Positions 45,346-58,220 are shown, counted from the stretch's first letter. The stretch is 64,000 nt of DNA from Vandiemenella viatica (GCA_031002005.1 CM061920.1:48896610-48960609); one strand, 5' to 3'. Notes: generated by a model from the letters alone, not told the origin. Made by a program: numbers and translations.

Positions 45346-47460
45346 ATTTATTCATCCCAGTTATCGTTTAAATTATCGAATTGATTTGCAAGAAGTATCA
45401 TGCGTATTAATAACAGACCTAATCAAATTAACTAATCCCATGCAGCAGGAAACATATATATCTCTGAATTGTAATTTACTACGCGTAATTTTACGGCAGA
45501 AACTATGAAAAGGAAGCAATTACGATTATCAGTATTACAACAAAATTACATCTGTTACGAGGCCAAGTTTGGCTATTGTCTCGCGGAGTACTTAGATTTG
45601 TAGAACGGCGAATGTCGGCGTGTTATTGTTGTCTCTGACCTACATCCAACTGAGCACCAGCTAGGACCTGGCCCAACGAACCTACACAAATTATCGTGGT
45701 TTCCAGCTAATATATACATCACAGGAGTCGCTGGCATAATTAAAAAGGCAGAACTGAAACATTTTGACTAAGATTTATGAAATCCTTAAACATTTTGTGT
45801 TTGATTTCAAGTTGCATTTACTACAGTTCAAATACATAAAAATTAAATTGTATCAACGTTTACAAACAGAGGAGGGAGGAAGTTAGAAGATACCAAATTT
45901 ATCATCACATTCAAAATTCACTCATAATTACATTCAGGATGTAATAATATTTGTATGAGTTTCGACGTCAGTTTTTTAAAACAAAAATTAATTTAAGTTG
46001 TCAAATACAAATGCAAAAACATATCAAATAACAATAAAAAATAATTTCACTTATATACAAGCCAAAAGAAGTATGAACAGAAGTAACCTGTTCCTTTCGT
46101 CTGTTTTTCTCCGCAGGAGTAATCTCTCGCTGCTGAGGAATTTCCCATTGTAACTCCTTTATTCCTGTCAGTACGCATAATTCTCCTTATCAAGATATAC
46201 TTTTATTCCCATTAATCCACCGTAAAAAATATTTAAAACTAAGTACATGAAATGTCCCAGAATTGAATCCATAGTTATTCTTTTAGCATCGCGATAAATT
46301 CTCAGTTTATAATAAATGAGAACATATTTTCCTGGACGCCGTTCGGTGTACAATAATGAAGACAACCAAAAAATCAGAAACAATTCTGTCATCTTACTCG
46401 ATTCCGTTATCATATGATGAAACTGGTAATGGTGGTCCCTAGTAAGTTCAGAAATATGTATTTTAACATACAGTTGCAAGTAACTTAACGTTATTTCGTA
46501 ACAATTTTTTTTATTAATCTTCTCTCACCTGTTTAAAATATACTAAAACATCTCAAATTCAGTTTTCCCTCTAAAATCATTGTTTCATTGAATGTTTTAA
46601 ATGTTTCAACTTCTCTCATAGTGTGTTCACACCTTATTCCGTCACAACTTTTATTCTTATTTATTCCTGCTGCTAAGAATAAGAGTGAAATTACCGGTAA
46701 ATTCAAGAATCATATTAAACGGAAAGAAAGGCTTTCAGTACTCTTGATTCATACTGGTACAGTCTGCTCTCTAGATTCGCTTTGTTTCAATCCGTTAAGT
46801 GTATATGGAAACTCTTTGAAAACAGGGTTTTAGTTAGTATGATTGGTATAAATGTGCAGCTGCTTTTTTAAAAATTATTTTTTGCCACCTTTTCAGAGCA
46901 GTGGACTTTAATCCCAATATTAAATATGCAGAAAATTGAAGAATTAGATAAAATTTTTAAAAAATCAGGAAGCTTCCAAGGCAATACTTTATTTCTGGAA
47001 CCAATTGCCATAGGTTTTTCTTGCACATTACTCATGCAAGTAATAACCTTGAGCCACACATATTCATAATTTTCATCAACGTATAAAGTTTGTAAATTGG
47101 AAGAATCTAAATAAAAAAAAAAAAAAAAAACCAAAGAGAGAAAAGAAAATAAACAGTGTAGAGTTGATATCTCGACATATTATGGCTCCTTTCCACGATG
47201 TTGGTGATAGAGAATACAATTTGAAGTGTTTCGTTGTTGACCTGGGGCATGGGATGATCGTCTAGTGTTGTGGTTGCTTAGAAGGTAAACACTGATAATA
47301 TGAAATAATCCTAAAGCAGTTGTGAGTATGTTACAAACAGAGCTGGTCGAATGGTTGATAGCAGTACCTAGTGCCATTGTTTAATGTAAGTACATATTAA
47401 ATGAAACATTGGAAACTATTCTTAATAACAGTTTATAATAAGATCTGAAAAATCACCCTC
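45346..47460. other. unassigned AT-rich DNA
   Basis: No recognised feature. Frames at 46,168-46,479 and 46,588-46,833 have no motif. A GC-richer spot lies at 45,600-45,690. Confidence 0.4.
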
Positions 47461-47537
47461 ACCTATACCTATACCTATACCTATCCAGATGAATGTTACA
47501 ATATTCATATCTAATCATATCTAATCATATCTAATCA
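47461..47537. repeat. two short microsatellites
   Basis: (ACCTAT)4 at 47,461-47,485 and about three copies of CATATCTAAT at 47,505-47,537. Confidence 0.85.
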
Positions 47538-48439
47538 ACGCTTTACATACATGTAAAAAGACAATTGACAGCATTGGGGAATGCCGATAGCAGTGAAAAC
47601 TTAAAACTATGAATATCATACACGCAACACGTCATACTTATAGCTACAGATATATGAAGTAATTTAAAGCAGTTAAAAAACAAAAACAAAAAAAACGAAG
47701 TAATAATAATTCTGTGCGGTCGTAATGATCCAGCAACAGGGTTTCTAGTGGCTGCACATTCCGCCCCAGTCTTAGCCGCCTTAACCGAACACGGGTAGTG
47801 TCACCAGCACAGCTGGGCAGAAAATCGTTAATCCGTTGATCGTTAATTAACGAAGTTAGCAAAAATTGCAAAAAAATTAACTATTAAGTTAACCAAAAAA
47901 ATCGTTAATGGTCTTCGTAACTTCTGTTAAATTGAACTACCGTTAACTTTAGTCCGTTACATTTGTAGATGACGTTGTTTGGTTTGTTTGAATTGCGCAC
48001 CACGCCACGCTCGTACTTTCGACGAGACGGATGGCGAACGAATAATAGGTAATACAAAGAGCGAGTGTGATGCGTATGCAATTGATATGGTAGGCATGGC
48101 TTGGGTGTGAGCAGGAAAGCTAGAGTTTTGGAGCGTTTCTATTTTACGTCTTCAAATCGGCGCTCACTACTCATTTCTAATTCGATCGGCAATTGATTTT
48201 GATATTTTTATATTCTATCATTATTATTGCCAGGAAAATTTCACTTTTTAGTTGGTATTGGCTTGGTGTTCGTTAGTGAAATATGTTAATCTGACATTCG
48301 TTACATGATTACGTCATTAAAACTGAAGCTCTTCAATCCGTTAGTGAAAGCAGCAATGCTAACAATAGCAACCAGAATATTAAAAATCCTTGGTCATATT
48401 TATGCGATTATGTTGCACTTAAATTAAGACTGGGAGAAC

Positions 48440-49900
48440 AGTTGATTTATGAATTCAAACTGTGTGTGCTTAAACTTTCTACAATCAAGGCTTGCGTGTC
48501 TAACCCTAATAATCCTAAACAACATATTGTATTAAACAATTTGGGGCTGGCAAAATGGCCTAAAAGGGGATCCACAAAAGCCCGAAACGTTGGGTGCCAA
48601 TTGTATTAAATATACAATTGTGGGGTCAACCACATGTGAATATCAGTTACATAAAAAGGGAGGGGGGATTTATGATTAAATCCTGAAAAATGAAAAATAC
48701 ATATAATAATGATGTTATAAGGGGATCTAATAGGTTACTAACTAGAACCATGAATTTCAGACACAAAATAAAACCTCATTTATTGAGTCTTATGGCCTTA
48801 CAAGGTCGGGTAGTAATTAACGTTACGTTAAACACAATTAGATCAGCAAAAACAAGCAATACCCGACGTTTACACTTCGCCGGAGTAAGCAAACAAAACT
48901 GAATGAAATATCTCAAATAAGTAATAAAAAACAGCAAAGTTAACATTGAAATAACGTGGCAACACAGGCCATCAAATTGAAGCTAACATTTTACTGTACA
49001 AAGGAAAATCCCAGGGGGCGCCGTATAAAGTGAACGAAAAGCATCAAAATTGAATTAACAAACAGCAAGATGCTTAAGAAAAAATTGAATCGAAATATAA
49101 ATTCAGCTAGCTCAGAATTTAAGTGACGGGAGCAGAGTCTTAACCCAGGCGTCGCTTAAGGGCCCACAAGTCTGTTAAAATCCACTGAATAGTGACCGTC
49201 GTTTCTGGTACATTACCATAGAATCATCGCCGTGATGGTGAGCGACAAACACAATGCCCCTGCAGCAATGGAAGCTAAATAAGCGGCTACGACCGCGTTA
49301 TTAGCATAACTTCCAAATAATGGCAAGCATGCCACTCAACATCTCGCTTTCCCAAAGCAAGAAATGATCAACCACAATGATCATCAGAGAGCGTGCCGGC
49401 TGACACGTCTGTTCACCAGCTCGTCTTGGACCCAAGTGAAGTCTAAAATGGCTCCTTCCTCTTCCTCGGCCAGTTGCACTCCACATGTAAAAGAACTCCA
49501 TGGAATTAGTATTGTAGCCCCCAATAAATGTTCAGGATTGGCTATCTACACATTTCCGTTGTCACGTGTTTAATATCACGCGTCGCATTCGCCGACTCCT
49601 TCGCGCGTTTCCTACGTGGCCTTCGGGGTAGCGGCAAGGTGGGGTAGGTCGTTGTCCGAATTCGAACGGGACTCAAGCCGGGCTGGCCCGGCGCCACCAA
49701 GTCGCCTCGCCTGCTCCATTGTTCCTCCCTCAACCGCCGAAATGGCAGTTTCTAGCCTTCGATATTCAACCGTTCTGAGCCATGCGTTTACAGAAAAATT
49801 GATTTACAATAAACTATACCTTTGGCCGCCCTGGTTTAAACATACATTCAACCTATTCAGACAACCCTCATTATTTACAATTTATTTACACGTTGCAAGA
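48440..49900 (-). mobile_element. probable LTR-retrotransposon fragment within the hAT relic
   Basis: On the minus strand the end of a putative LTR (AATACA) is followed by TGGCACCCAACG at about 48,586-48,604, like the primer-binding site used by Gypsy- and BEL-type elements, then GTTTCGGGCTTTTGTGGATC. The putative LTR runs rightward, contains an AATAAA on the minus strand near 48,785 and a GC-rich part at 49,560-49,740. Neither the far LTR border nor a target duplication was fixed, so borders are approximate. Confidence 0.35.
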
Positions 49901-49959
49901 TTAAACAATTAATAAACTTGAATATAATAAAAGAGAAAAAGAGGAATTATGAATATAAT

Positions 49960-50335
49960 TAATAATAATTTAATTATATTCATTGTGGGTGACGCTGTCA
50001 CACCACAATATGAAGAGGATGCATATATCCCAATATGAACAGTTTGAAGAAAAAGTAAAATTAGATCCAACTTGTAAGAAAAAAGAAAAACAATTCAAAG
50101 CGTTCGTCAAGTGCTGTGGTTTCTTTTGATATAGATAGCAGCTGAATTGATTTGCTTTCATCGCCATCTGCTAATAAAAGTTTACTTCAAATTTTTTTTG
50201 GATCATTGCTACCGGAACCATTGTATTCCAAGCTGGCGTGGACCGATGTACTGCAAACCTTTTCGTTGCCAACATGATTCCACTACTTGTCGAAGAATCC
50301 AATACGTTTGAGAAGCTGGTGAAAACGTTGAAGTA
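49960..50335 (+). pseudogene. hAT transposase fragment
   Basis: Plus-strand frames read YEQFEEKVKLDP and KKKEKQFKAFVKCCGFF, then after a stop-rich gap IPLLVEESNTFEKLVKTL near 50,278-50,335. The last piece resembles the block PFxxVExxxFxxLLxxL near the start of hAT transposases (BED-type). Stops and missing parts make it non-functional. Its position inside hAT-like ends supports the call. Confidence 0.45.
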
Positions 50336-50729
50336 AAAACTAAATTTTCAGAAGGACATTTGGTAGATGTATTATTGATTCACATCATGGTATATAGCAC
50401 ATTGGTATTGCTTGCAGTAATACCTATTGCAATATATAAACACCAGTTCCACTCTTGAATGGTTAACTTTAAACGGTTAACTTTAACTTGCGTTACATTT
50501 GCAAAAATGTATCGCTTTAACGATTATCGAAGTTAACTTTTTATGTAGTGGTTTAACGATTAACGAAATTAACTGTTCGATTAACTGTGCCCAACTATGG
50601 CTACCAGGTACATGGACCTAAAGTTTAACTTCTAATCCAAACCACGAATGCGTTCTGGCGTACTTCCCATTACACACTGTAGCACGCAGGATTGTGGCGT
50701 ACTACAAATATTTAAATATCATATTTTTT

Positions 50730-50752
50730 TATATATATATATATATATATAT
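50730..50752. repeat. (AT)n microsatellite
   Basis: About 11 uninterrupted AT dinucleotides. Confidence 0.9.
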
Positions 50753-50759
50753 TCAGATT

Positions 50760-51739
50760 AATTTGATATATGTGAATATTTTGTAAATTAATTATCTGAT
50801 CAGCGTAATTGATATCCCAGGCTGCCTTTGTTTCTGAATAATGTAACTGCTAGTTGGAAGAGCAGGAGAAATTTTGAAGCTGACAGCGGTATATCCGGTG
50901 GAAATCTCCAGAACGCGTGGGCTGACGCGAGCTATTGTTCGCGCGCCCAGAGTGGATAGGCACCGTTAGCTGTCAAGGTCAGTGTGTTGAACCCCGCGCA
51001 GGGATACCCGTGCGGCGGAAGGGATGAGCGATGCGCGGGAGCCAGGGCGAATAAGATTGACCTCGAGCCTCACGTGGTTTTGGGAAGAATTTAAACAACC
51101 AATGCCGTATCATATACGGGGTCTATAGATGTTAATTCGTGGTTTCTTTTCCATGTAACGAAACTTCGAGAAGGAGTTTTGGAAGAGGGAAGGAGAAGTG
51201 GATATACTTGGTCACTGTGTGGTCAGCGGTCGTCGAGTCCAGACACTTCACAGTGCGGAGTGGCACTGTACTGATGGGCTCTGGCTTCGATCACAGTCTG
51301 GTCAATTTTTGCAGTCCATTCACTGGTGGGACAACTTAGAGACCACACGCCGCACGCCGCCGCTGCTGATGCGGGTGATTTTGGTAATGTGTTCCATCGC
51401 CCATCATTGTCTCATGGTTTGGAGAGTGAAGGATCCGTAATCTCTGCTCGATTCCATTTAAAAGCTAGCTGGCAAATGACCTCATTAACTTTAAAGCTCC
51501 TTGCAAGTTCAGTTTGAGCCTTAATATTGTTCATCTTTTCCAATTCAATTCGGCTCCCAAGGGATTTTATCCACCATTCATGTAACATTCAATTGTTGGC
51601 TTGTGGCCACGATGTTATCATGTTCTTAGTTATAGAATGAAGTATTTAATATTCAGTTTATGTTTGCTACCTTCAGGCAGATGGTAAAGCCGGATATTGC
51701 TTTTGCTTGCAGGATGACATAATGTCTAACGTAACGTTA
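50760..51739. other. unassigned; GC-rich patch 50,880-51,080
   Basis: The patch has repeated CGCGC motifs and CpG (GACGCGAGC, GATGCGCGGGAGCC), which stand out from flanks, but no coding frame, terminal repeat or tRNA box is recognised. Confidence 0.35.
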
Positions 51740-52065
51740 CATGTATCCGGCTATGTACAAGCCATAGGGAAACAGTAAATTAAGCATTTTATGTCTATCA
51801 TATCTGTTACTGATTGCGTTCTCTGGTAATTTCCAAAAACATTTGTAGTATCCCTTTTTTGCACCTTCTCCAACTTCTGTATTTGATACTCAAAATGTGG
51901 GTCCCATACTACACTACCATATTCAAGCAATGGTCTGACCAAATTTTTGTAACCAAATTCCTTTACTTCTCTCGTACATCCCCTCATCACTCTCTCCAAC
52001 AATTGCAGAATTTTGAAACCTTTTCCTACTACCTGTATAATGTGTCCTGACCAATTAAATTAAAT
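51740..52065 (-). pseudogene. LINE A relic, RT C-terminal part
   Basis: MLERVMRGCTREVKEFGYK, PLLEYGSVVWDPHFEYQIQK and LEKVQKRDTTNVFGNYQR, then SVTDMIDIKCLIY, in one minus-strand frame of 83 codons. This matches the same block at 45,000-45,340 and 54,780-54,910. Truncated on both sides. Confidence 0.75.
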
Positions 52066-52069
52066 ACTG

Positions 52070-54394
52070 GAAAATAATGCAGAAATTTGCTTTAATATTA
52101 AAGTATGTCTGAAATATCGGCCCTACTTTGTATGAAAAAGAAAGCTTAAGTAGAAGCATAAATTACAAAAGTTGAAGAAAAGATGGCTGAAGCGAAAAAA
52201 GCACTACACAAACAGAAAATATAAAGTCGGGAAAATTGCTTATTCGTGATTGTAGAAAATGAAACACATTGCTTGGTTTGCACGAGAATCTGTGGTCAGC
52301 CCATCCTCATGAGTTTCGAGGTGGGGAGGAGGTGCGAAGGGGCGGAGGTACAGATTTTGCACCTTCCAAACATCGTTTAACGCGCGTATAGAAGTTTTCA
52401 CATAAAAAGAAATATTAGCGAATGTGCTAGTTTATTGTTGAAATACTATGAGTAGTCTGTGAAACCGTTGCTAAATGCACTGCTTTCGTCTCATGTTTAC
52501 TAAGGCCCTTGCGGATTTCGGCGAAACAGACGCAGTAGTATGTTGTCTGTGAGTCACGAGGAGGGACAGAATAAACAACAGCATGGAGTCAGCGTAAACA
52601 GGAAGCCGGCACAGTTGGCAACCTCTGCACGCGGACTTCGCTGCCAATCCCCCCCAGACACACCCCACACTTAGACCGAGACACGTCGCTTTATTTTTAA
52701 ACCAATGGCGCCTCAAAACGGTTCTGTGGGCAACGTTTCATCGTAAACAAGCAAGTGTAGTTAGCAAAGTTCACACTCGTTACTGTTTCATTATTATGGG
52801 TAATTCTGTAGTAATGCTAAAGTAACGAAAAATCATGTTGCAACTTTTTGAATCAGCAATTAGTTATTTGTCGCCTGCGACGTATGTATCCAACTCCTGC
52901 TGCCTTCGAATACCACTACTCGGTACATGACACTGACGATTCATCATCGCAATATGATTTTGATGGCAGGTCTTTCCGTATTAAGTCACGTTTTTACAGC
53001 TTCATCTGGCGTTATACCTGCCACCAGTATGTCTAGAAGCATTTATTCTCTTCTTCATAGGTCCTGGTGCTCTGAGGATTGTATCGGACGTATGAGGAAG
53101 ATATTGAGTCTTTGGCCCGGAGAGTTTATTATCTGGAGGTCTGTAACTCTGATCCTATTGACTGAACTTCCTTAGCAATGCTCACTCTTCTCCCGGAATT
53201 ACTGGATCTACTTGAGGTGAATATTAGTATTAGAAGGCATAACGAGTGTCTGCCCAGCAATCGAAATCTAACGTATTGTGAGCTCAAACCTTTGCGGCAA
53301 AGTGCGACTCCTTGTACTCACTACTAATGGGGGGGGGGGAAATAATAATAATAAAAAAATAATAAATAAATAAATGAAATTAGCACTCTTTAAGGAGATC
53401 CTGCATACCTCTCAATGTTTCATTGTTTGAACACGAAGGATAAATGTAACTTTCTTGCTGATCATTCGTATAAGTCATATCTAGGATGAAAGCCCAGATC
53501 TTTATGTAAATTCTTACCTCAAGGATACGAGCTTAGAAGCCACATGTAATATACTGGTTTCAAACATATTCTGTACCTATTCATCAGTACCCATTCATTA
53601 TTTCGTAATATAATTGGACGAATTCGTTCGTCCATGTTTTTATTTTAGAGTTTAGTTAATAATTATTTTGATACCATTTTCTGGGATGTTGAAATTCTAA
53701 GTGGAATTATTTTCTGGCAAGTGTTGGAGGCAGCAGTTGAGGTTGCGAGTCGTGTTTACACTACTTCCCGCTCTGTGTCGTAATCTACGTAGTTCCTGCT
53801 GCGAGTCCTCAGCCCAGACGTCTAACATGCGTCATAAATCTGCTCTTCGACAGAGATGCGGTGATAAAAGGGATGATATTGTTTAACGGCGTGGTTGACA
53901 GCCACCACAAACTGTTTGGCGCTGCGTAGTGCGTTTGATTCGATTGCTGGCAGACTTTGCAGACTAACATACGACGGAAATATAAAAATAATCCCGAAAA
54001 CATGGCCAGCTAAATACACTGTGAAATAAAATATGGGACTATTCGCTTTTCAGCCATATTCACTATTAATCCAGTTTCTAGCTCGAAGATTTAAGCTTGT
54101 AATATACAGTCTACTATCTGTATGTTGTAGATCATTTTACTCAATTGCTGATAATATTAATAAATAAATAACGCCAAAGCAATTGACTTTTTTGTATTTA
54201 TTGGTTTCCCGTCCCCGTTTCACTTCTTTTACAGAAATATCTTCAGCGGGTTTATTCTGTTAATTACGTACAAAAGTTGTAAGCAGGTTATGTTGTGTTT
54301 GGTACAGTGGAATGAATTATTATCTAACTTATAATCTACTTACATTTTGTGGTCTATTGCATTTCTTTTAGCTCCATTTTCAGCATCAGTGCTT
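52070..54394. other. unassigned; AAT-type microsatellite at 53,340-53,377
   Basis: Includes a moderately GC-rich stretch at 52,480-52,740 and a G9-(AAT)n microsatellite. Frames at 52,848 and 52,927 (plus) and 53,809 (minus) have no recognised motif. Confidence 0.35.
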
Positions 54395-54905
54395 AATTTA
54401 ATTTAATTGCAATGGAGCACAAGCTCCGGTGGCAATTTCCCTACACACCCATCTTCCCCCTATCCTGCACCTACCTACATTTGCCCTCTACAAATTTTAT
54501 CTTTAAATTCTTTCAAAGTTTTCGGTAAATTATTCTCTTGGTAACTCATTCCAATCCCTGACACCCTTACCTAAAAAAGAGAATCTTCCCACACCCTTGT
54601 GCCTGAAATCGAGTGCCAGCTTGTGGTCATGGTCATCTTTTCCCTTCCATGCACTACTTTTCATACCTATTGCAATATCTTTCCATGCCTCATCACCAGT
54701 ATATGCCCTGTACACTCCCATGAATCCTATTCCAGCTCCTTTATCATATCCGTCACTGATTGCATTCTGCGATAATTTCAAAAAACAAATCTAGCAGCCC
54801 TTTTTTGCACCCGCTCCAACTCCTGTATTTGATACGTAAAATGAGGGTCCCATACTACACTACCATATTCGAGCAATGGTCTGACCAAAGTTTTGTAACC
54901 CAATT
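54395..54905 (-). pseudogene. LINE A relic with 3' UTR
   Basis: On the minus strand: LGYKTLVRPLLEYGSVVWDP and HFTYQIQELERVQKRAARFVF at 54,780-54,905, then MGVYRAYTGDEAWKDIA, LDFRHKGVGRFSFLGKGVRD and WNELPRE at 54,530-54,730, and a UTR with GTAGGGAAATTGCCACCGG to about 54,397. Together with 16,045-16,245 this defines the 3' end of LINE A. The reading frame shifts once near 54,780. Confidence 0.78.
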
Positions 54906-55874
54906 CCGCATTTTTGGTGAGAAGTGTCTTTATAATAAAATTCCGGTTGCAAACCCTAGAAGATTTGTTGTCATTTATTCGCTGGGAAAGCCTGCATTCG
55001 CATATAGTGTCTTCATTATTCAGATTCACAACACTGCACTTTATTGCATTGCACTATGTGTTTTTTATTGCGATTGATCGTTCTGTTTTGTTTACTAAAT
55101 ATCGAGTTTGTGTCGTTATGTGGTGTTGTTTTGTTTTTTCAGTCTTCCATTTATTTGGCGGTTTTTTCAAATGTAAATAATTTCAGTAGTTTTTTGTGGT
55201 TTTGTATGTCCTTATTTATTGTTGTTTTTCGTGTGTCGATGTTTCTATTTTATTTTAGTTCCAGTGTTTTGTATAGTGTTGGGTGTTTGAGGTTTGTGTA
55301 TTCATTTATTATTCGTTTTCCTTCTGTTAGTGCTTTTTATATGTGATAGTTTTCTACAACAACTAACCACAACTACTAACATTCCAAGAAAACTTAATTA
55401 AAAATTTCACTAATGTTGTTGTTGACCAAAGTTTATGCATTACGGTTTACTTGCTTTTCAGGTATTTTCCTGACAACTTTCATTAATGCTCTTTCTACAT
55501 GTTCGCTGTACGTGAGGTATTAGGTTATTTTAAGTTGACATCAAACCAAATATGTTACCGAATCAACTATTCTGGCAATTCATTGGTCAACTTTTTAATA
55601 ATATAGAATGTGTATTAAGTTCTCTGGCCGCCGTTACAGATACTATGACCAATGATTACGATTGTCTGCCCACTCTGAAAAAAAAAGTATCTATTTAAGC
55701 AATTATACGATTGCACTATAGTGTCCCTGTACGTGTTTAATACCTACCTCTATTAATGCTTCTGAGTTCTTCAAGCTCAGAGATTTTATTCACTCTAAAA
55801 CACAGGTGAGGTTTACATTAGGTCAAATCAGGTCAACCTCTCATAATCTTTCATCGTAAAAACTGGAACTATTC
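54906..55874. other. unassigned, probably Helitron body in part
   Basis: T-rich frames near 54,914-55,346 look like low-complexity artefacts. The right part leads to a plus-strand Helitron 3' end at 55,919, but its 5' end was not found. Confidence 0.35.
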
Positions 55875-55876
55875 TA

Positions 55877-55920
55877 GACCCGTGACGATACGCAAAAAAC
55901 AGTCACGGGCTTACACTAGT
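55877..55920 (+). mobile_element. Helitron 3' terminus, plus strand
   Basis: CCCGTGAC (near 55,879) pairs with GTCACGGG (near 55,902-55,909) around a 14-15 nt loop, followed after 6 nt by CTAG (55,916-55,919) and T. A hairpin a few bases before CTRR, inserted between A and T, is the Helitron 3' hallmark. Confidence 0.6.
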
Positions 55921-55924
55921 TACT

Positions 55925-56044
55925 AATAAAATTGTGGCGGCCCCTGGCGGTAGGGGGGGGGGGGGAGAAGAGGAAGGGGGGCGTGGGAAGAATTATTTTG
56001 ATGGAAGGGGGTCGTGGTACGAAAAACATTGGGAACCCCTACTG
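55925..56044 (-). mobile_element. hAT-like terminal fragment
   Basis: On the minus strand it begins CAGTAGGGGTTCCCAATG and runs into TTTTTCGTACCACGACCCCC, a common end for hAT-type MITEs. The plus strand shows a G14 run near 55,957. No partner terminus was identified. Confidence 0.4.
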
Positions 56045-56097
56045 TTATGAATGAAAGGCGTTAGAGTGTGTGGTATCAAGTTCATATTATGATGTAA

Positions 56098-56130
56098 CTA
56101 GCCCCAAAGCCCGTCAAAAATGACGGGTTA
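56098..56130 (-). mobile_element. Helitron 3' terminus, minus strand
   Basis: On the minus strand CCCGTCA and TGACGGG form a perfect 7-bp hairpin with a TTTT loop (plus-strand coordinates 56,110-56,127), followed after 8 nt by CTAG (56,098-56,101) and T. The element body therefore lies to the right, in the tandem array. Confidence 0.7.
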
Positions 56131-56136
56131 AATGGA

Positions 56137-58115
56137 GTGTTCAGGCGATTCATTTTTTTAATTGCATAGCTAAATAGAATTGTTATAAAATAAAGCTCAA
56201 CGTAATTCCTCGTCCCCTGTGCTGTAGCAAAACAGTCGCCAGCTTAGTCCAGGTTGCATTTCAGCCTAATCACAAACTCCGCTTCTAGAAAATCAAAGCT
56301 GCAATCACACGTTAATCAATACGTTTCCTGTATCGCATACTAATGTTATCATGCATCACGATATCAACTTGATTCAAAATCTTCACATGTTCTTATTTTT
56401 TGTTATCCGTGATAAAAATCAATGTTTTAACAGCTGACACAGCTTACGTGTGGCTGAAATAATGACCCCAGTAATATGAAGTGAAAACGGAAGATACAAA
56501 AAATAGATCTTAACTACTTACGTCAAGCTATGTAATATTAGTTTCAATTATGGTGTAGGGCGCATCGGTAGCGTTCAATTTGGAACTAATTTCATTCAAA
56601 TCAAGTAATGATTTCGGTAAAAGTAGACAATAATAATTAATATGCCGAATTAAACGAAACACATACTTTTCTTTGTGTTCTGGCAATTCATTTATTTGCT
56701 GTTACTTAACTAAATAGAAGTGTTATAAAATAAAGTTCAATGTAATTCCTCGTGCCTTGAGCTGTACTAAAAAAACTTTCAGTTGTCATCATGGTCCAAG
56801 TAGTGTTTCAACCTAACCACAAACTACGCTGCAAAACTTCAATCACACGCATATTAATAGATGGCGATATAAACTTGATCAAAATCTTCACGGGTTCTGC
56901 ACCTTCCTTTTTTTATATTCGTGATTCATATCGATACTACGACAATGTTTTAATGGCTGACAGAGTTACATGCGGCTGAAATATGGCACCAGTAAAAGCA
57001 ACGGAAAAAAAAAAATAAATTAACTTACATCATTCCACATAATATTAGTTTAATTGTAGTCTATGCTGAATAGATCGCGATCAATGTGAAACTACTTTAG
57101 TTAAAACTAAGTAATGATTTAAGTAACTTATGCCTTCCGCTGTAACGGCCTTAATGATGTGTTCTGACAATTCATTTCTCTGCGGTTGCCTAAATAAATA
57201 GAATTGTTGTTATGCTCGCTCATAACCTTATTTTGTAATTTGTACATATTTCAGTTGTAGTTCACTTAGCGACACAGTTGGAAGTTCTACTGAATGAATG
57301 ATGTCCGAATTAGGTAACCAATTAAATTAAAAATAACTTAGGAATCCTAAAACCTTATGCTATAGCGCGTGTTATTGGTCTTATTCCTGGTCCAGGTCTC
57401 ATTCTGCACGATAAATACGGAACTACTTCCATCCATATAAAAACACCGTAACTTCAGTAACTCGGAGCTTATCAAAGCAGCTTAAATTATTTATAAAAAA
57501 AAATCATAGGGATTTAGTCTGTAAAAAAATGTGTCAGTTGTCTGATCCTATCTTCATTTAGACATAACCACAACTTTTACTAATATTGCTGTTCAATTCA
57601 TAGATTCTATTACCCGCTTACGAATACATTCATTGTATTGCAATTTAAATTTGACCCACTGGAAATATTTACACGTATCTGATACAGTTACATCAGTAAT
57701 AAAAACAACTAATAATTAATATATTAATTTAAACGCAGTAAATACCCTTATTTCAGTGTTTCGGCAAATTATTCCTTCCAGTATACTAAAATAGTGACTT
57801 AAAATATTTACATTGGATATAAATATCTTGTAAACCCGTCAAAAATGACGCGTATTTTCGCAATTCGCTTCTTCGCTGACTAATTATATTTTCGTCAAAT
57901 AACGTTCATACCTTGAAAATGATATAATGTTAGCTTACTGTAACAACAATATCGCTGTCCAGAGTGTATAAGGAAAGATATACATCAAACGAATTTTAAT
58001 TGAGAAAAATCAACTAATAATTAATATGTCGATTTAAACGGAATACGTACGTTTCTTTCAGTGTTCTGACAAATAGAACTGTTATTAAATAACGTCTATT
58101 ACCTAGGACAACATA
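56137..58115 (-). repeat. degenerate ~0.5-kb tandem array in a Helitron body
   Basis: The phrase GTGTTC(T/A)GGCAATTCATTT or a close variant occurs at 56,137, 56,675, 57,159, 57,756 and 58,061. Units also share TAGAATTGTTATAAAATAAAG and TAATAATTAATAT(G/A)CCGAATT. Spacing is 305 to 597 bp. A second hairpin-like CCCGTCAAAAATGACG sits at 57,838-57,853 without the CTRR end. Confidence 0.6.
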
Positions 58116-58143
58116 TCTGATCGTAAATTGGACAAGAAAAAGA

Positions 58144-58200
58144 CGTCATAGTGCGGCGTTATAGAGTGACGTCATGGCGTGATAGACGACGTCATAGATT
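58144..58200. repeat. three short repeats centred on GACGTCAT
   Basis: GACGTCATAG, GACGTCATGG and GACGTCATAG fall within 57 bp, with GGCG and GTGATAGA-type spacers. Two lie within full TGACGTCA or near-CRE palindromes. This may be a relic of tandem duplication or a cluster of binding sites. Confidence 0.5.
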
Positions 58201-58220
58201 ACTTATTGCTTATTATAGTA

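Larger units (their letters stand above)
47808..50599. mobile_element. 2.8-kb hAT element relic
   Basis: The ends are CACAGCTGGGCAGAAAATCG on the left and, inverted, CATAGTTGGGCACAGTTAAT on the right. Both ends continue into AT-rich tracts with repeated CGTTAA and GTTAAC motifs over about 140 bp. The flanks GTCACCAG (47,800-47,807) and GCTACCAG (50,600-50,607) form an 8-bp duplication with two changes. Inside are a short transposase-like stretch and a probable LTR-retrotransposon fragment, which enlarges the copy. Confidence 0.7.

Noticed and set aside
55044..55346. 100-codon hydrophobic ORF as a membrane protein
   Set aside because: The hydrophobicity comes from T-rich low-complexity DNA; no start context, homology or conserved motif.
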